Positions 9,841 to 18,508 of a stretch of DNA of 64,000 bases are shown one piece after another. Made by a program: the position numbers and the translations under genes. Within the stretch, counting starts at the first letter, position 1. Each line of letters begins with the position of its first letter. This DNA is from CAVYOD01 sp963770045 (GTDB lineage Bacteria > Acidobacteriota > Aminicenantia > Aminicenantales > CAVYOD01), in contig CAVYOD010000027.1 in assembly GCA_963770045.1 (NCBI GenBank), positions 1 to 64,000 on the forward strand, in the 5' to 3' direction. The notes under the pieces are model-generated. The model saw only the letters and a program-made list of their open reading frames with translations, ran no database searches and was not told the DNA's origin.

Positions 9841-12181
9841 TGGCTTTTTTGGCTCTCTGGTTCTTTTTTTCAGGAACGTTTTCAAAGTCGAAGCCCGGAT
9901 ACTCCACCCTCGGATGATAGATGGAATAGAGAACGGAGAGGAAGGACGAGGCGATCGTCCTCAGCTCCTTGAGGGAGAAGTCGCAGTCATCAAGCTGCCC
10001 GTCCTGAAGATAGTTGTTGAAGATATCGGTGATGACTCTCTTCAGGCTGTCCCGGGTCGGGTTCCTGAGGCTCCGCGACGCGGCCTCAACCGAATCGGCC
10101 AGCATGATCAGCGCGGCTTCCTTGCTCTGCGGCGAGGGCCCCGGGTAGCGATAGTTTTCCTCGCCCAGCTTTTCGATCTCCGGCCCATATTTTTCCCTGG
10201 CCTTTTGGTAGAAATAGCGAACCAGCGAATTTCCGTGGTGCTGCTCGATGATATCACTCACCTTTTTCGGGAGCTTGAGCCTCTTGGCCAGCTCGGCTCC
10301 CTCTTTGACGTGGTTGATGATCACCAACGTGCTCATGCTCGGGGTTAGATCTTTATGGATGTCCGGAATCTTGATCGTGTTTTCGATGAAGTATTCCGGC
10401 ATCTTGATCTTGCCGATGTCATGGTAGAGCGCCCCCGCCTTGACCAGCATCGCGTCGAGCTTGATGTCCTCGGCCGCCTTTTCGGCCAGGCTGGAGACGA
10501 GGAGGGAATGGTGGTAGGAGCCGGGTGCCTCGAGCGCCAATTGCCGGAAGATCGGAAGGTCGGAGTTCGTCAGCTCCAGGAGCTTGGTCTGGGTAAGAAA
10601 GTTGAAGGTCGTCTCATAGGCCGGCAGCAAAACGAAGGCCAGGGCCGCGCTCAGCACTCCGCCCAAGATTCCCATGACGATTTCGACCGCCAGAAAGTCG
10701 ATCCCCCCCATTTTTTCCCGAATCAGGTAGAAAGTGATCAGGACAAAGACATTGACCGGCGCCACCACGAACAGTCCCGCGCGCAGGGTCGACGTCCTCT
10801 TTTGCCGCTGGTAGTATTTGATCCCGTAGATCGCAGCCAGGCCGCCCATCAGGCTGTAAATACCGACATAGAAATTGGCGTTCAGGAAGTATCCGGCCAG
10901 GAGGCCGTTGAGGACGGCGCAGACGAGGGCGACATGGTTAGTGGTCAAAAATGCGAAGAGAAGGACACCGAATTGAAGGGGAAAGGCGAAATAGAAGATC
11001 TCCTGATCGCCTAGAAACGGGAAGGTCAGGTGTTCGCTGATGTCCGCGGCCAGGAAGGCGGACAGTTTGTAGGCGAGCAACCCAAGAGTGAGGGTGATCC
11101 CCATGACGGCGAATTTTTTGAGCGCCGTGGGGATCCTGAGGACGGATCTAAAGTAAAACCAGAGAGCGACAAAGATCAAAGTGAAGAGCAGAAATGTCCC
11201 GATAAAATTCTTCAGCCAGCTCGACTTGGTGCGCAGGTTCCGGTTGATGATCCGGATCTGTTTGATCGCTTCGGCGTTGACTTCGTCGCCTTTGCGAATA
11301 ATGACCTTTCCCTTCTTGATGGTGTAAAAAACCGGCTCGACCGCATCGCGGGACTGCTTGCTCCGGATCTCGGTCTCAACCTTGTTGAACGAGACGTTGG
11401 GCGCGAGGAAAAGGTCGGAGAGGCTGGTCAGGAGGGCTTTGTTCCGGGCCGAAAGGTCGAGGCGGGCGATTTCCGCCGCCATGAGCTCCCTGGCCTCCTT
11501 GATGTCCAGGATCTCGCTGACCCGGGCGGTCCGCTCGTTTTCCGGGCCGCGGAGCAGAGTGAAGCCCCTCTCCGCCTCGCGGTGAATAAAGAGATTCTTG
11601 GAGAGGATGTTGCCCTGGTTCGAGATCTTGCCGAGGAGGCTGACCAGGATGTCCTCGAGGGCGGACGAAAAATCAGCCCTCGCCAGTGCCTGGAGCTCAT
11701 CGGGATTGACTTCGAGGCCGAACTTGTCAATGACCATCTTCTGGAGCTCTTCGAGCTTCTTGGGGGAGCCGGGACTTTGGCGCCACTCCCGTCCCATGGC
11801 AAAGAACTGCCGGATTTTTTCTTCGCTGTTGAGGAAAACGTTGGGATCAAAGACATAGACAGGAAGGATCGCCTCTTCCGCCTCCGCCTTTCTTTTCTCG
11901 GTGGTGTCGCGATCTTCAATCGTCAGTTCGGCCGGGGCGATGATGTCCTTTGGGGCGATCTCGCCCTCCTTGAGGACCGGAAGAGACTTGAGAGGCAGGT
12001 AGGAGATGAGGCTGGAGAGGATGGCCACAAAGACGAAGATCAGGACAAACGGGTTTTCGAACACCCTCTGCCAGATCGTCGTCTTCTCTTCTTTGGGGGG
12101 AGCGGCTGGCTTGTAGTCCTTTTTGGGCAGAATCTCCGCGCCCTTAAAAAACTTGAACTTCTTGAAGAGCACAGGGTTCAT
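9812..12181 (-). CDS. pgpH: 7TM-HD phosphodiesterase, PgpH/YqfF type (cyclic-di-AMP)
   Basis: 789 residues. A cytoplasmic N-terminus and one helix (VLIFVFVAILSSLISYLPL) precede an extracytoplasmic 7TMR-HDED region (about 70-320), then seven hydrophobic helices (about 325-530) and a C-terminal HD domain with SYHHSLLVSSLAEKAAE, YHDIGK, EQHHGN and the late Asp (MLADSVEAASR). The family hydrolyses cyclic-di-AMP to pApA at the inner membrane. Its position between phoH and ybeY is the usual one. Confidence 0.92.
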   Translation of the reverse strand: MNPVLFKKFKFFKGAEILPKKDYKPAAPPKEEKTTIWQRVFENPFVLIFVFVAILSSLISYLPLKSLPVLKEGEIAPKDIIAPAELTIEDRDTTEKRKAEAEEAILPVYVFDPNVFLNSEEKIRQFFAMGREWRQSPGSPKKLEELQKMVIDKFGLEVNPDELQALARADFSSALEDILVSLLGKISNQGNILSKNLFIHREAERGFTLLRGPENERTARVSEILDIKEARELMAAEIARLDLSARNKALLTSLSDLFLAPNVSFNKVETEIRSKQSRDAVEPVFYTIKKGKVIIRKGDEVNAEAIKQIRIINRNLRTKSSWLKNFIGTFLLFTLIFVALWFYFRSVLRIPTALKKFAVMGITLTLGLLAYKLSAFLAADISEHLTFPFLGDQEIFYFAFPLQFGVLLFAFLTTNHVALVCAVLNGLLAGYFLNANFYVGIYSLMGGLAAIYGIKYYQRQKRTSTLRAGLFVVAPVNVFVLITFYLIREKMGGIDFLAVEIVMGILGGVLSAALAFVLLPAYETTFNFLTQTKLLELTNSDLPIFRQLALEAPGSYHHSLLVSSLAEKAAEDIKLDAMLVKAGALYHDIGKIKMPEYFIENTIKIPDIHKDLTPSMSTLVIINHVKEGAELAKRLKLPKKVSDIIEQHHGNSLVRYFYQKAREKYGPEIEKLGEENYRYPGPSPQSKEAALIMLADSVEAASRSLRNPTRDSLKRVITDIFNNYLQDGQLDDCDFSLKELRTIASSFLSVLYSIYHPRVEYPGFDFENVPEKKNQRAKKANDRNSQSTT

Positions 12182-12188
12182 CGTCGGT

Positions 12189-13142
12189 TCATTCTTTTGA
12201 GGCCCTCGACTCCGCTTTCTGGTAGGCCTTGATGATCTTCTGGACCAGGGGGTGGCGAACCACGTCTTTGTCGTTGAAATAGACGAAGGCGATCTCCTTC
12301 AGCCCGGAGAGGATCCGGATCGCTTCCAGGACGCCCGACCTCCTGGGCTGGGGCAGGTCGATCTGGGTGATATCGGCCGTGACGACAACCTTGGAATCAA
12401 AGCCGGACCTGGTCAGGAGCATCTTCATCTGCTCTCTGGTCGTGTTCTGGGCCTCGTCCATGATGATGAAGGCGCCGTTGAGGGTTCGGCCGCGCATGAA
12501 GGCGAGCGGAGCGATCTCGATGACCCCCCTCTCGATCAAACGGTCGGCCTGCTCCCTCTGGCTGAGGTCGAAGAGGGCGTCGTAGAGGGGACGTAGGTAA
12601 GGGTTGATCTTCTGGGTGATGTCTCCGGGGAGGAAGCCGAGCCTTTCTCCCGCTTCAACGGCGGGGCGGGTCAGGATGATCCGGCTCACGAGCTTCTGTT
12701 GAAGAAACGAGAGGGCCATGGCCATGGCCAGATAGGTTTTCCCGGTGCCCGCCGGGCCAATCCCGAATACGAGATCATAGGTCTTGATGGCCCGGATATA
12801 TCCCTGCTGGTTAAGGCTCTTGGGGGTGACTGATTTTCGGGACAGGCTCAGGGCCTCCGCCGGGAAATACTCTTCCAACGGCTTGGGGTGGCCCTCTTCG
12901 AGGAGGTCGAGGACGATCAGGAAGTCTTCCTCCTTGAGGGCGTGCCCCTTTTCCTCCAGGTCCTTGACCTTATTGAAATAGAACTTAGCGAACTCGACCT
13001 TCTTGGGCTCGCCGTCGATGAGGAGGCAGTCGCCCCGGACGGAGAGGGCGACCCCGAGGCGATTTTCCAACTTTTTCAGTGTTTTGTCGAGGACGCCGAA
13101 GAGCGCAGTTTTGTGGATGTAAGGGTGGGCAACTTTTTCCAT
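12189..13142 (-). CDS. phoH: PhoH-like ATPase (YbeZ)
   Basis: 317 residues. An N-terminal KH-like region of about 100 residues is followed by a P-loop ATPase domain: GPAGTGKT (about 129-136), FIIMDEAQNTT, and an arginine-rich sensor region (LPQPRRSGV). It is the usual partner of YbeY and is thought to act on RNA. It is the first gene of the operon phoH-pgpH-ybeY-corC-era and has a consensus promoter 65 bp upstream. No clear Shine-Dalgarno sequence precedes the ATG. Confidence 0.92.
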   Translation of the reverse strand: MEKVAHPYIHKTALFGVLDKTLKKLENRLGVALSVRGDCLLIDGEPKKVEFAKFYFNKVKDLEEKGHALKEEDFLIVLDLLEEGHPKPLEEYFPAEALSLSRKSVTPKSLNQQGYIRAIKTYDLVFGIGPAGTGKTYLAMAMALSFLQQKLVSRIILTRPAVEAGERLGFLPGDITQKINPYLRPLYDALFDLSQREQADRLIERGVIEIAPLAFMRGRTLNGAFIIMDEAQNTTREQMKMLLTRSGFDSKVVVTADITQIDLPQPRRSGVLEAIRILSGLKEIAFVYFNDKDVVRHPLVQKIIKAYQKAESRASKE

Positions 13143-13206
13143 ATTAGAGACTTAGAAGGAAGGGATGGTCTTGGCGCATTTAGTCTGTTGGGTAAATTAT
13201 AGCTAG

Positions 13207-13235
13207 ATTATAAACACTAAAAGGAGGCTTGTCAA
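13207..13235 (-). promoter_or_regulatory. Consensus sigma-70 promoter of the phoH operon
   Basis: Minus strand TTGACA (13230-13235), exactly 17 bp, TATAAT (13207-13212): a perfect match. The predicted start is near 13200, which gives a leader of about 58 nt before ATG 13142. Confidence 0.85.
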
Positions 13236-13273
13236 GGAGGAGCGACGTCGAGGAGCGGGTAGGCCTCGGGCAG

Positions 13274-14434
13274 CTAAATAATTTCCAGCGCGTCTTTTTC
13301 CGGCAGCTTGGGGAAGGGGGCATGCGGTTCCTGCTGGTACCAGAAGCCGACAGACGAGATATCGTCCTGAAGAGGGAGGTATCTCCCCCCCGAGCGCCAG
13401 CCTAGAGCCTGGATGGTGACCTTAAGGTCCTTCTCAAACCTGACCGGGTCCATGATGTGCCAGCGGTAGAGCCCGAAGCGCTGCTGGACGTCATAGTGCC
13501 CGTCGCCCCGGATGACCTGGGCCAGGCCACTGTAGGGTGTCGAGTGCTCAGTATAGCGGACTTCACCGTTCGGCCCCTTGGCGTCAAAATCGTAGGAGCC
13601 GCAAAAATAATCTTCCGTGCCCGTGCCGCAAATCGTCGGAAAATCCTGGTCGCCGTCGATGTAGAACTTGATCTCTCCCTCGCCCCACCAGCCGTTGTTG
13701 TGGACTCCCCAGGCCATATAGGTCCCAACGTAATGTCCCCAACCTTTGACACCGTCAAGGAGCGTATAGACGTTTTTGTAGGGCAGGGGATTGACGCGTC
13801 GAAACTGGGCATGAAAATAGGCCGCGTCGGCGGGGATATCGGTCAGAGTATAATTGATCTGGTAATAGAGTGTGAAGTCATCGTCGGCCAGGTTCTCCAG
13901 AGTGATTTTAAAGGATTTGCGGAACGGCATCTCCCAGTAGCAGTTGAAGGCGCTTCCCGGGTTAACGCAAACCGCAAGGGAGGAAATCTGAGCATACCTC
14001 CCCCAGCCGCAGGCGAAAAAATCTCCCACCGGGCATTCGACCGAAGGCTCGGTCTCCCCGTCCCAGTAGAACCTGATGATCGCAAAGCGCCAGTTGCCGG
14101 CCGGGGTCAACCAGATCTGTTGAATGGCGCCCGAACCCTGAACGCTGGCCATGACAAATGTCTGCTTCGGCTTGATGACAACATAAGGGGAAACCTTCCA
14201 GCCCTGCCCGAGGTCGCGGGCCGATTTCATGGCCGGCCCGTCTAACGACATTCCGCCCTTGCCTTTCTCCCCGCTGAAATTCTCGGGGCTGATCGACCTC
14301 GTCTTGGCATGCGAGAGCCGGCTCAAGCTCCCGAGGTTGAGATGAAGTCCGTCATAGACCTTCTCTTCTCCGGCATAAATAAAGAGCGCGGCGGCGATAA
14401 GAACAAAACAGACCTTGACCCATTTCGTTTTCAT
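13274..14434 (-). CDS. Secreted glycoside hydrolase family 172 (DUF2961)
   Basis: 386 residues starting with a signal peptide (KVCFVLIAAALFIYAGEE). The DUF2961/GH172 core follows: NFSGEKGKGGM, a jelly-roll region with IQQIWLTPAGNW and FYWDGETEPSVECPVGDFF, and the catalytic-region motif CGTGTEDYFCGSYDF, then HSTPYSGL and RFGLYRWHIMDPV. Characterised GH172 enzymes act on alpha-fructofuranosides or arabinofuranosides; the substrate here is unknown. The gene has its own consensus promoter and a GGAGG ribosome site, and stands alone. Confidence 0.88.
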   Translation of the reverse strand: MKTKWVKVCFVLIAAALFIYAGEEKVYDGLHLNLGSLSRLSHAKTRSISPENFSGEKGKGGMSLDGPAMKSARDLGQGWKVSPYVVIKPKQTFVMASVQGSGAIQQIWLTPAGNWRFAIIRFYWDGETEPSVECPVGDFFACGWGRYAQISSLAVCVNPGSAFNCYWEMPFRKSFKITLENLADDDFTLYYQINYTLTDIPADAAYFHAQFRRVNPLPYKNVYTLLDGVKGWGHYVGTYMAWGVHNNGWWGEGEIKFYIDGDQDFPTICGTGTEDYFCGSYDFDAKGPNGEVRYTEHSTPYSGLAQVIRGDGHYDVQQRFGLYRWHIMDPVRFEKDLKVTIQALGWRSGGRYLPLQDDISSVGFWYQQEPHAPFPKLPEKDALEII

Positions 14435-14489
14435 TTTGCCTCCTCAGGGGACACTCCCCGACAGCATGCTTGATTGATTACCCAGGGGA

Positions 14490-14518
14490 TTTATATTGTG
14501 TTGGACCTGTCCTGTCAA
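14490..14518 (-). promoter_or_regulatory. Promoter of the GH172 gene
   Basis: Minus strand TTGACA (14513-14518), 17 bp, TATAAA (14490-14495), about 55 nt before ATG 14434. Confidence 0.8.
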
Positions 14519-14550
14519 GGGGGCCGGAACTTCAGATCTTGTCCTTATTG

Positions 14551-16663
14551 CTAGTCGTAGATCTTGATTTCCTTGCCAAGGAGGTACTTGTCAAACCAGT
14601 TGCCGATGTGCTGGAGCCTCTCGACCCGATGCGAAGGTTTTCCGGAGCGCGACAGGTCATGGGTTTCGCCTGGGAAACGGACCATAACGGCCGTCTTCCG
14701 CTGGGCCTTCAGGGCACGAAACATCGGTTCTCCACCCTGTCCCGGCGGCGCTCGTAGATCTGAATCGCCTTCAATGAACATCATCGGCGTCTGGATTTTT
14801 GCGGCGTAACGGACCGGTGAGCGGGCCAGGAATTCCTCGGGATTCAGGAAAGGAGTCGACCGGAACCAAGTCGGGGTGAACAGCGTGAAATCCGCCGTAT
14901 ACCAGAATGCCTGCCAATCTGCCACCGACCTTTGCGAGACCGCAGCGGCAAACCTGTTCGTCTGGGTCACCGTCCAGTTGGTTAAGAGCCCGCCGCCGCT
15001 CCCTCCGGTCACGCCGAGCCGTTTTTCGTCTACGTAGCCGCGCTTCACCACCGCGTCGACTCCGGCCATAAGGTCCTTGAAGTCGTCGCCTGGGTAACGG
15101 TACTGGATGAGGTTCGAAAACTCCTGCCCGTAGCTCGTGCTGCCGCGCGGGTTTACGAATAACACGACGTACCCTTTGGCGGCGAGATAAAGGAATTCAT
15201 GGTACATCGTATGGCCGTAGGGGACATGCGGGCCGCCGTGGATTTGAAGAATGAGGGGATATTTCTTGCCCGGGTCGAATCCCGGCGGCTTCAGGATCCA
15301 GGCGTTGATCTTCCGTCCGTCGAAACTCGGGTACCAGATCTCCTCCGGTGGTCGAACATCCAGTTCAGAAAAAAGGCCGCCGTTGAGGTCGGTGAGCTGG
15401 GTCAATTTGCCGTTCGCCGGATCAAACAGGAAGAGGTCGCAGACACGCACGGTATCGCTCAGGGTCACGGCGAATTTCGTGGCATCCGGTGTCGCCGAAT
15501 AAGCGAAGATATCGTGATCCCCAGTGGTCAGCTGCTCCAGGCGGCCCGTGGCGGCATCGATCCGGACAAAATTGCCCCGGCCCTGCTGCATCGTGGCCAG
15601 GATCAGCGCTTTTCCGTCGGACGTCCAGACGAGGGGCTGCGAGTCCTCTCCGCGCGGCGGCCGCTGGTCTCCCGTCACGTCGCTCCCGATCTCATAATCA
15701 TAGCCTGCGGTCAAGTTTACGGCTTTGCCATCAGAGAAAACAAAGACCTCGGACTGGGTGTGGGACCGCACCTGGGAAGGATTGATGAACCCGGCGAAGG
15801 CGAAGCGGGCTCCCTCCGGCGAGGGAGCGACGTCCCCTACCGGCCCGTTGATGTCGATGAGTTCGTGGGTCTCCCCTCCGGACGGGGAAATCCAGTAGGC
15901 ATTTGAGTCGGGGGGGAAATAATACGGCTCATCGACGCGGTTCGAGACGAAATAAATCTTCGTTCCCTCCCGGCTCCAGGAAAGGTCCCCTTCGGCATAC
16001 TTGCCGGATGTGAGCGGCTTCGCCTCGGCGGGTTCGGTCTGGTTGAAATCCACGGGAACCAGCCAGATGTGCGGCACGCTTGTCGGGTCAAGCCAGCCGG
16101 CGCCATCGAGCCTGTAAATTGCACGCGTGATGATCCGGACATCGCTCTTCCGGGGCGGAGTTCCGCCTTTTTTCTTTTCTTCGAGGTCCGCGGCTGTGGC
16201 CGACGAGGTAAAAGCGATTGTTTTCCCATCGGGAGACCAAACGGCCGGCGAAGTTCCCTTGGGCAGGTCGGTCAACTTGCGCGCTTCTCCTCCACTCATC
16301 TGAAGAAGGTAGATCTGTGGCGCCTCGCGCTCTCCGGCCCGGCAGAAAGCCAGGGTGCGGCCGTCCGGCGCCCACCTGGGCGCCCGGTCCCAGGGGCCGG
16401 CCGTGAGCCGCCGGGGAGGGAGGGAGCCGGTGGTCGAAACCAGCCAGAGGCTTGTATCGTAGCGATCCTCTTTCTCGTTGACCGTTACTAAAACGTAGGC
16501 AACCTGGCTTCCGTCCGGCGATATCTGCGGGTCGGCCACCCATTGGAACCGCAAGAAATCTTTCTCGGTGATGGGGCGTTTTTCAGCCCGCGCCGTGTCC
16601 GTCACAAGCAGGGGTCGCCGTGAAAACACAGAAAACAGCCGCGGCAAGGATCGATTTCCTCAT
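14551..16663 (-). CDS. Secreted S9 family prolyl-oligopeptidase-like serine peptidase
   Basis: The body (about 690 residues) has an N-terminal beta-propeller with PDG-type blades (ISPDGSQVAYV, WAPDGRTLAF, WSPDGKTIAF) and a C-terminal alpha/beta-hydrolase peptidase domain: nucleophile GGSGGG, catalytic Asp region EGDSDLRAPP, catalytic His FPGETHDLSR. The elbow is GGSGGG rather than the more common GGSYGG. The best start is ATG 16663, six bases after AAGGAGG (16670-16676); it encodes MRKSILAAAVFCVFTA, a signal peptide that joins LLVTDTARA-EKRP only if one base is corrected near 16612. Without that, the frame begins at TTG 16647 with no signal. It degrades short peptides in the cell envelope (family knowledge). 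Confidence 0.88.
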
Positions 16664-16784
16664 CGTCTGCCTCCTTTGAAATTCCCGATGGCTAGAGAGC
16701 CCGATCTCCCTCTTCGCAGGACTCATTTGGGCAGGGGATGAAAGAGGAGAGGACATTTTGTTTTATCCGGGGGATCACCAAAGA

Positions 16785-16813
16785 ATTATAGGGGGTTAGG
16801 TCCGCCCAGGCAA
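16785..16813 (-). promoter_or_regulatory. Promoter of the S9 peptidase gene
   Basis: Minus strand TTGCCT (16808-16813), 17 bp, TATAAT (16785-16790), about 115 nt before ATG 16663. The interval 16664-16986 holds this and the divergent promoter at 16914, and no gene. Confidence 0.7.
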
Positions 16814-16913
16814 GTCTTTTCACCCCACCCGTCTCTTTGGCTGGAACAAACATGCCTCCGGATAGACCCCTGATCTCCAAACAGCGGAGGCGCTTCATCG
16901 ACTCATCCGGCGC

Positions 16914-16942
16914 TTGAATTGTGGGCTCATTTGGTGTATAAA
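16914..16942 (+). promoter_or_regulatory. Promoter of the RHH-sat transcription unit
   Basis: TTGAAT (16914-16919), 17 bp, TATAAA (16937-16942), about 38 nt before ATG 16987, which has a GAAGGAG ribosome site. Confidence 0.75.
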
Positions 16943-16986
16943 TGGCTTAAATTTTTGGAGTTTTAGCCTTAAACGAAGGAGACGAC

Positions 16987-17202
16987 ATGGAGAAGGAATT
17001 CACAACAGTTTCAATCCCGACCTCTCTTTATAAAAAGATCGAAGAAACGATCAAAGGAACCGAATATACCTCTGTCGCAAGCTATATCGCCAAGATCTTG
17101 AGAGAAAGCCTGTCCAAAGCCGAAGAGAGCAAAGATGTCTTCAGCAAGGAAGATGAGGAAAAGGTCAAGGAGCGACTGAAAGCGCTGGGGTATATTGATT
17201 AA
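16987..17202 (+). CDS. Small ribbon-helix-helix-like protein
   Basis: 71 residues. The sequence TTVSIPTSLYKKIEETIKGT followed by SVASYIAKILRESLSKAEE matches the strand-helix-helix pattern of CopG/Arc-type ribbon-helix-helix proteins; the charged C-terminus ends KERLKALGYID. It is likely a DNA-binding homodimer. It has a strong promoter and Shine-Dalgarno site and lies 127 bp before sat, with a likely terminator between them, so it may control the sulfate-activation genes. That link is inferred from position only. Confidence 0.7.
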   Translation: MEKEFTTVSIPTSLYKKIEETIKGTEYTSVASYIAKILRESLSKAEESKDVFSKEDEEKVKERLKALGYID

Positions 17203-17232
17203 GTCGGATCCGTTGATTATATCGATCCCGAT

Positions 17233-17279
17233 GCGCCCATCTCGTTCAACCGCGATGGCGCCCTTTTTGCGTTTTTTTT
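17233..17279 (+). terminator. Intrinsic terminator or attenuator between the RHH gene and sat
   Basis: GCGCCCATC (17233-17241) can pair with GATGGCGC (17254-17261) with one bulged base, followed by two T runs (17264-17268 and 17272-17279). It would end or attenuate transcription from the promoter at 16914 before sat. Confidence 0.55.
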
Positions 17280-17283
17280 AGCC

Positions 17284-17310
17284 GCTCACAGCTCACGGCT
17301 CACAGCTCAC
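17284..17310. repeat. GCTCACA heptad array
   Basis: Four tandem units, GCTCACA GCTCACG and again, directly upstream of the sat ribosome-binding site (AAGGAG at 17318). It is the reverse-complement orientation of the GTGAGCN arrays found elsewhere. Confidence 0.8.
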
Positions 17311-17329
17311 TTTTCTTAAGGAGTTTGAC

Positions 17330-18478
17330 ATGATTCTTCCTCACGGAGGCAGACTGGTCGACCGCATCCTCAAGGGTGACAAGAGGGAGTGCGCCCTCGC
17401 TAAGATAAAGACCCTCCCCACGCTGATCCTGGATTCCGAGTCTATATCTGACGTTGAGAATATCGCCACCGGCGTCTACAGCCCTCTCCAGGGTTTCTTG
17501 GGAAAAGAGGACTACCGTAACGTCCTTAACCAAATGCGGCTGGCCAGCGACCTTCCCTGGACGGTCCCCATCGTGCTCGACATTGGCCGGGAAGAGGCCT
17601 CGCGGTGGAAAGAAGGCGAGGAAATCCTTCTGGTCACGGAGAGCGGTCAGCCGGTGGCCCTGTTCACCCTCGAGCAAAAATTCGAGTTCAGCAAAGAAGA
17701 ACTGGCCGATAAGATCTACCAGACGACCGACCCGAAACATCCGGGAGTGGCCAAGGCCCTGGCGATGAAGGATGTCCTCGCGGCCGGTCCGATCGACCTC
17801 ATCCAGGAGTCTCCCACTCCTTTTGACCGGTACAAGCTCAGCCCCAAGGAAACGAGGATCCTGTTCAAGGAAAAAGGGTGGAAAACCGTAGTCGGGTTCC
17901 AAACCCGGAACACTCCCCACATAGGTCATGAGTACCTCCAGAAGACAGCCCTGACCTTCACCGATGGGATCTTCGTCAACCCGGTGATCGGAAAAAAGAA
18001 AAAGGGGGACTTCAAAGACGAAGTCATCCTGGCTTCCTATGAGGAACTGATCAAGAACTACTACCTCAAAGAGCGGGCGGTGATGGCCATCCTCCAGATG
18101 GAGATGCGCTACGCCGGGCCCCGAGAGGCCATTCATCACGCCATTATCCGGAAAAACTTCGGCTGCACCCACTTCATCATCGGCCGCGACCACGCCGGCG
18201 TCGGGACCTATTACCATCCTTACGCGGCCCAGGATATTTTTGAGGAGTTCCCCGACCTGGGCATTGTCCCGCTCTTCTTCAAGTCGTTCTATTTCTGCAA
18301 GAAATGCAATTCTGTGGTCAACGAGAAAATCTGCCCCCACCCGGCCTGCGACCAGATCCAGTTCAGCGGGACGAAGATCCGGGACATGCTGGTCAAGGGC
18401 CAAGTTCCGCCCGCCGAGCTGATGCGGCCTGAAGTGGCCAAAATCATCATGCAGTTCAAAGAGCCCTTTAACGATTGA
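17330..18478 (+). CDS. sat: Sulfate adenylyltransferase (ATP sulfurylase)
   Basis: 382 residues, homo-oligomeric Sat type. It makes APS from sulfate and ATP in the cytoplasm. Motifs: QTRNTPHIGHE (191-201, the QxRNPxHxxHE nucleotide motif with T for P), GRDHAG (285-290), FSGTKIRDML near the C-terminus, and a likely zinc site C323, C326, C335, C340. AAGGAG lies upstream of the ATG. Together with cysC at 19905 it supplies PAPS. No APS reductase or sulfite reductase is seen nearby, which argues for sulfation rather than sulfate reduction. Confidence 0.95.
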   Translation: MILPHGGRLVDRILKGDKRECALAKIKTLPTLILDSESISDVENIATGVYSPLQGFLGKEDYRNVLNQMRLASDLPWTVPIVLDIGREEASRWKEGEEILLVTESGQPVALFTLEQKFEFSKEELADKIYQTTDPKHPGVAKALAMKDVLAAGPIDLIQESPTPFDRYKLSPKETRILFKEKGWKTVVGFQTRNTPHIGHEYLQKTALTFTDGIFVNPVIGKKKKGDFKDEVILASYEELIKNYYLKERAVMAILQMEMRYAGPREAIHHAIIRKNFGCTHFIIGRDHAGVGTYYHPYAAQDIFEEFPDLGIVPLFFKSFYFCKKCNSVVNEKICPHPACDQIQFSGTKIRDMLVKGQVPPAELMRPEVAKIIMQFKEPFND

Positions 18479-18508
18479 GACACGAATCGAGGAAAGTCGA
18501 GGTCTGAA

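Noticed and set aside
11030..12232. Plus-strand frame of 400 codons opposite pgpH
   Set aside because: Antisense of the extracytoplasmic part of pgpH; no domain recognised.
18479..18508. CGA/GAGG-rich spacer between sat and the next gene
   Set aside because: It looks slightly repetitive but does not keep a 7-base register and includes the ribosome site.
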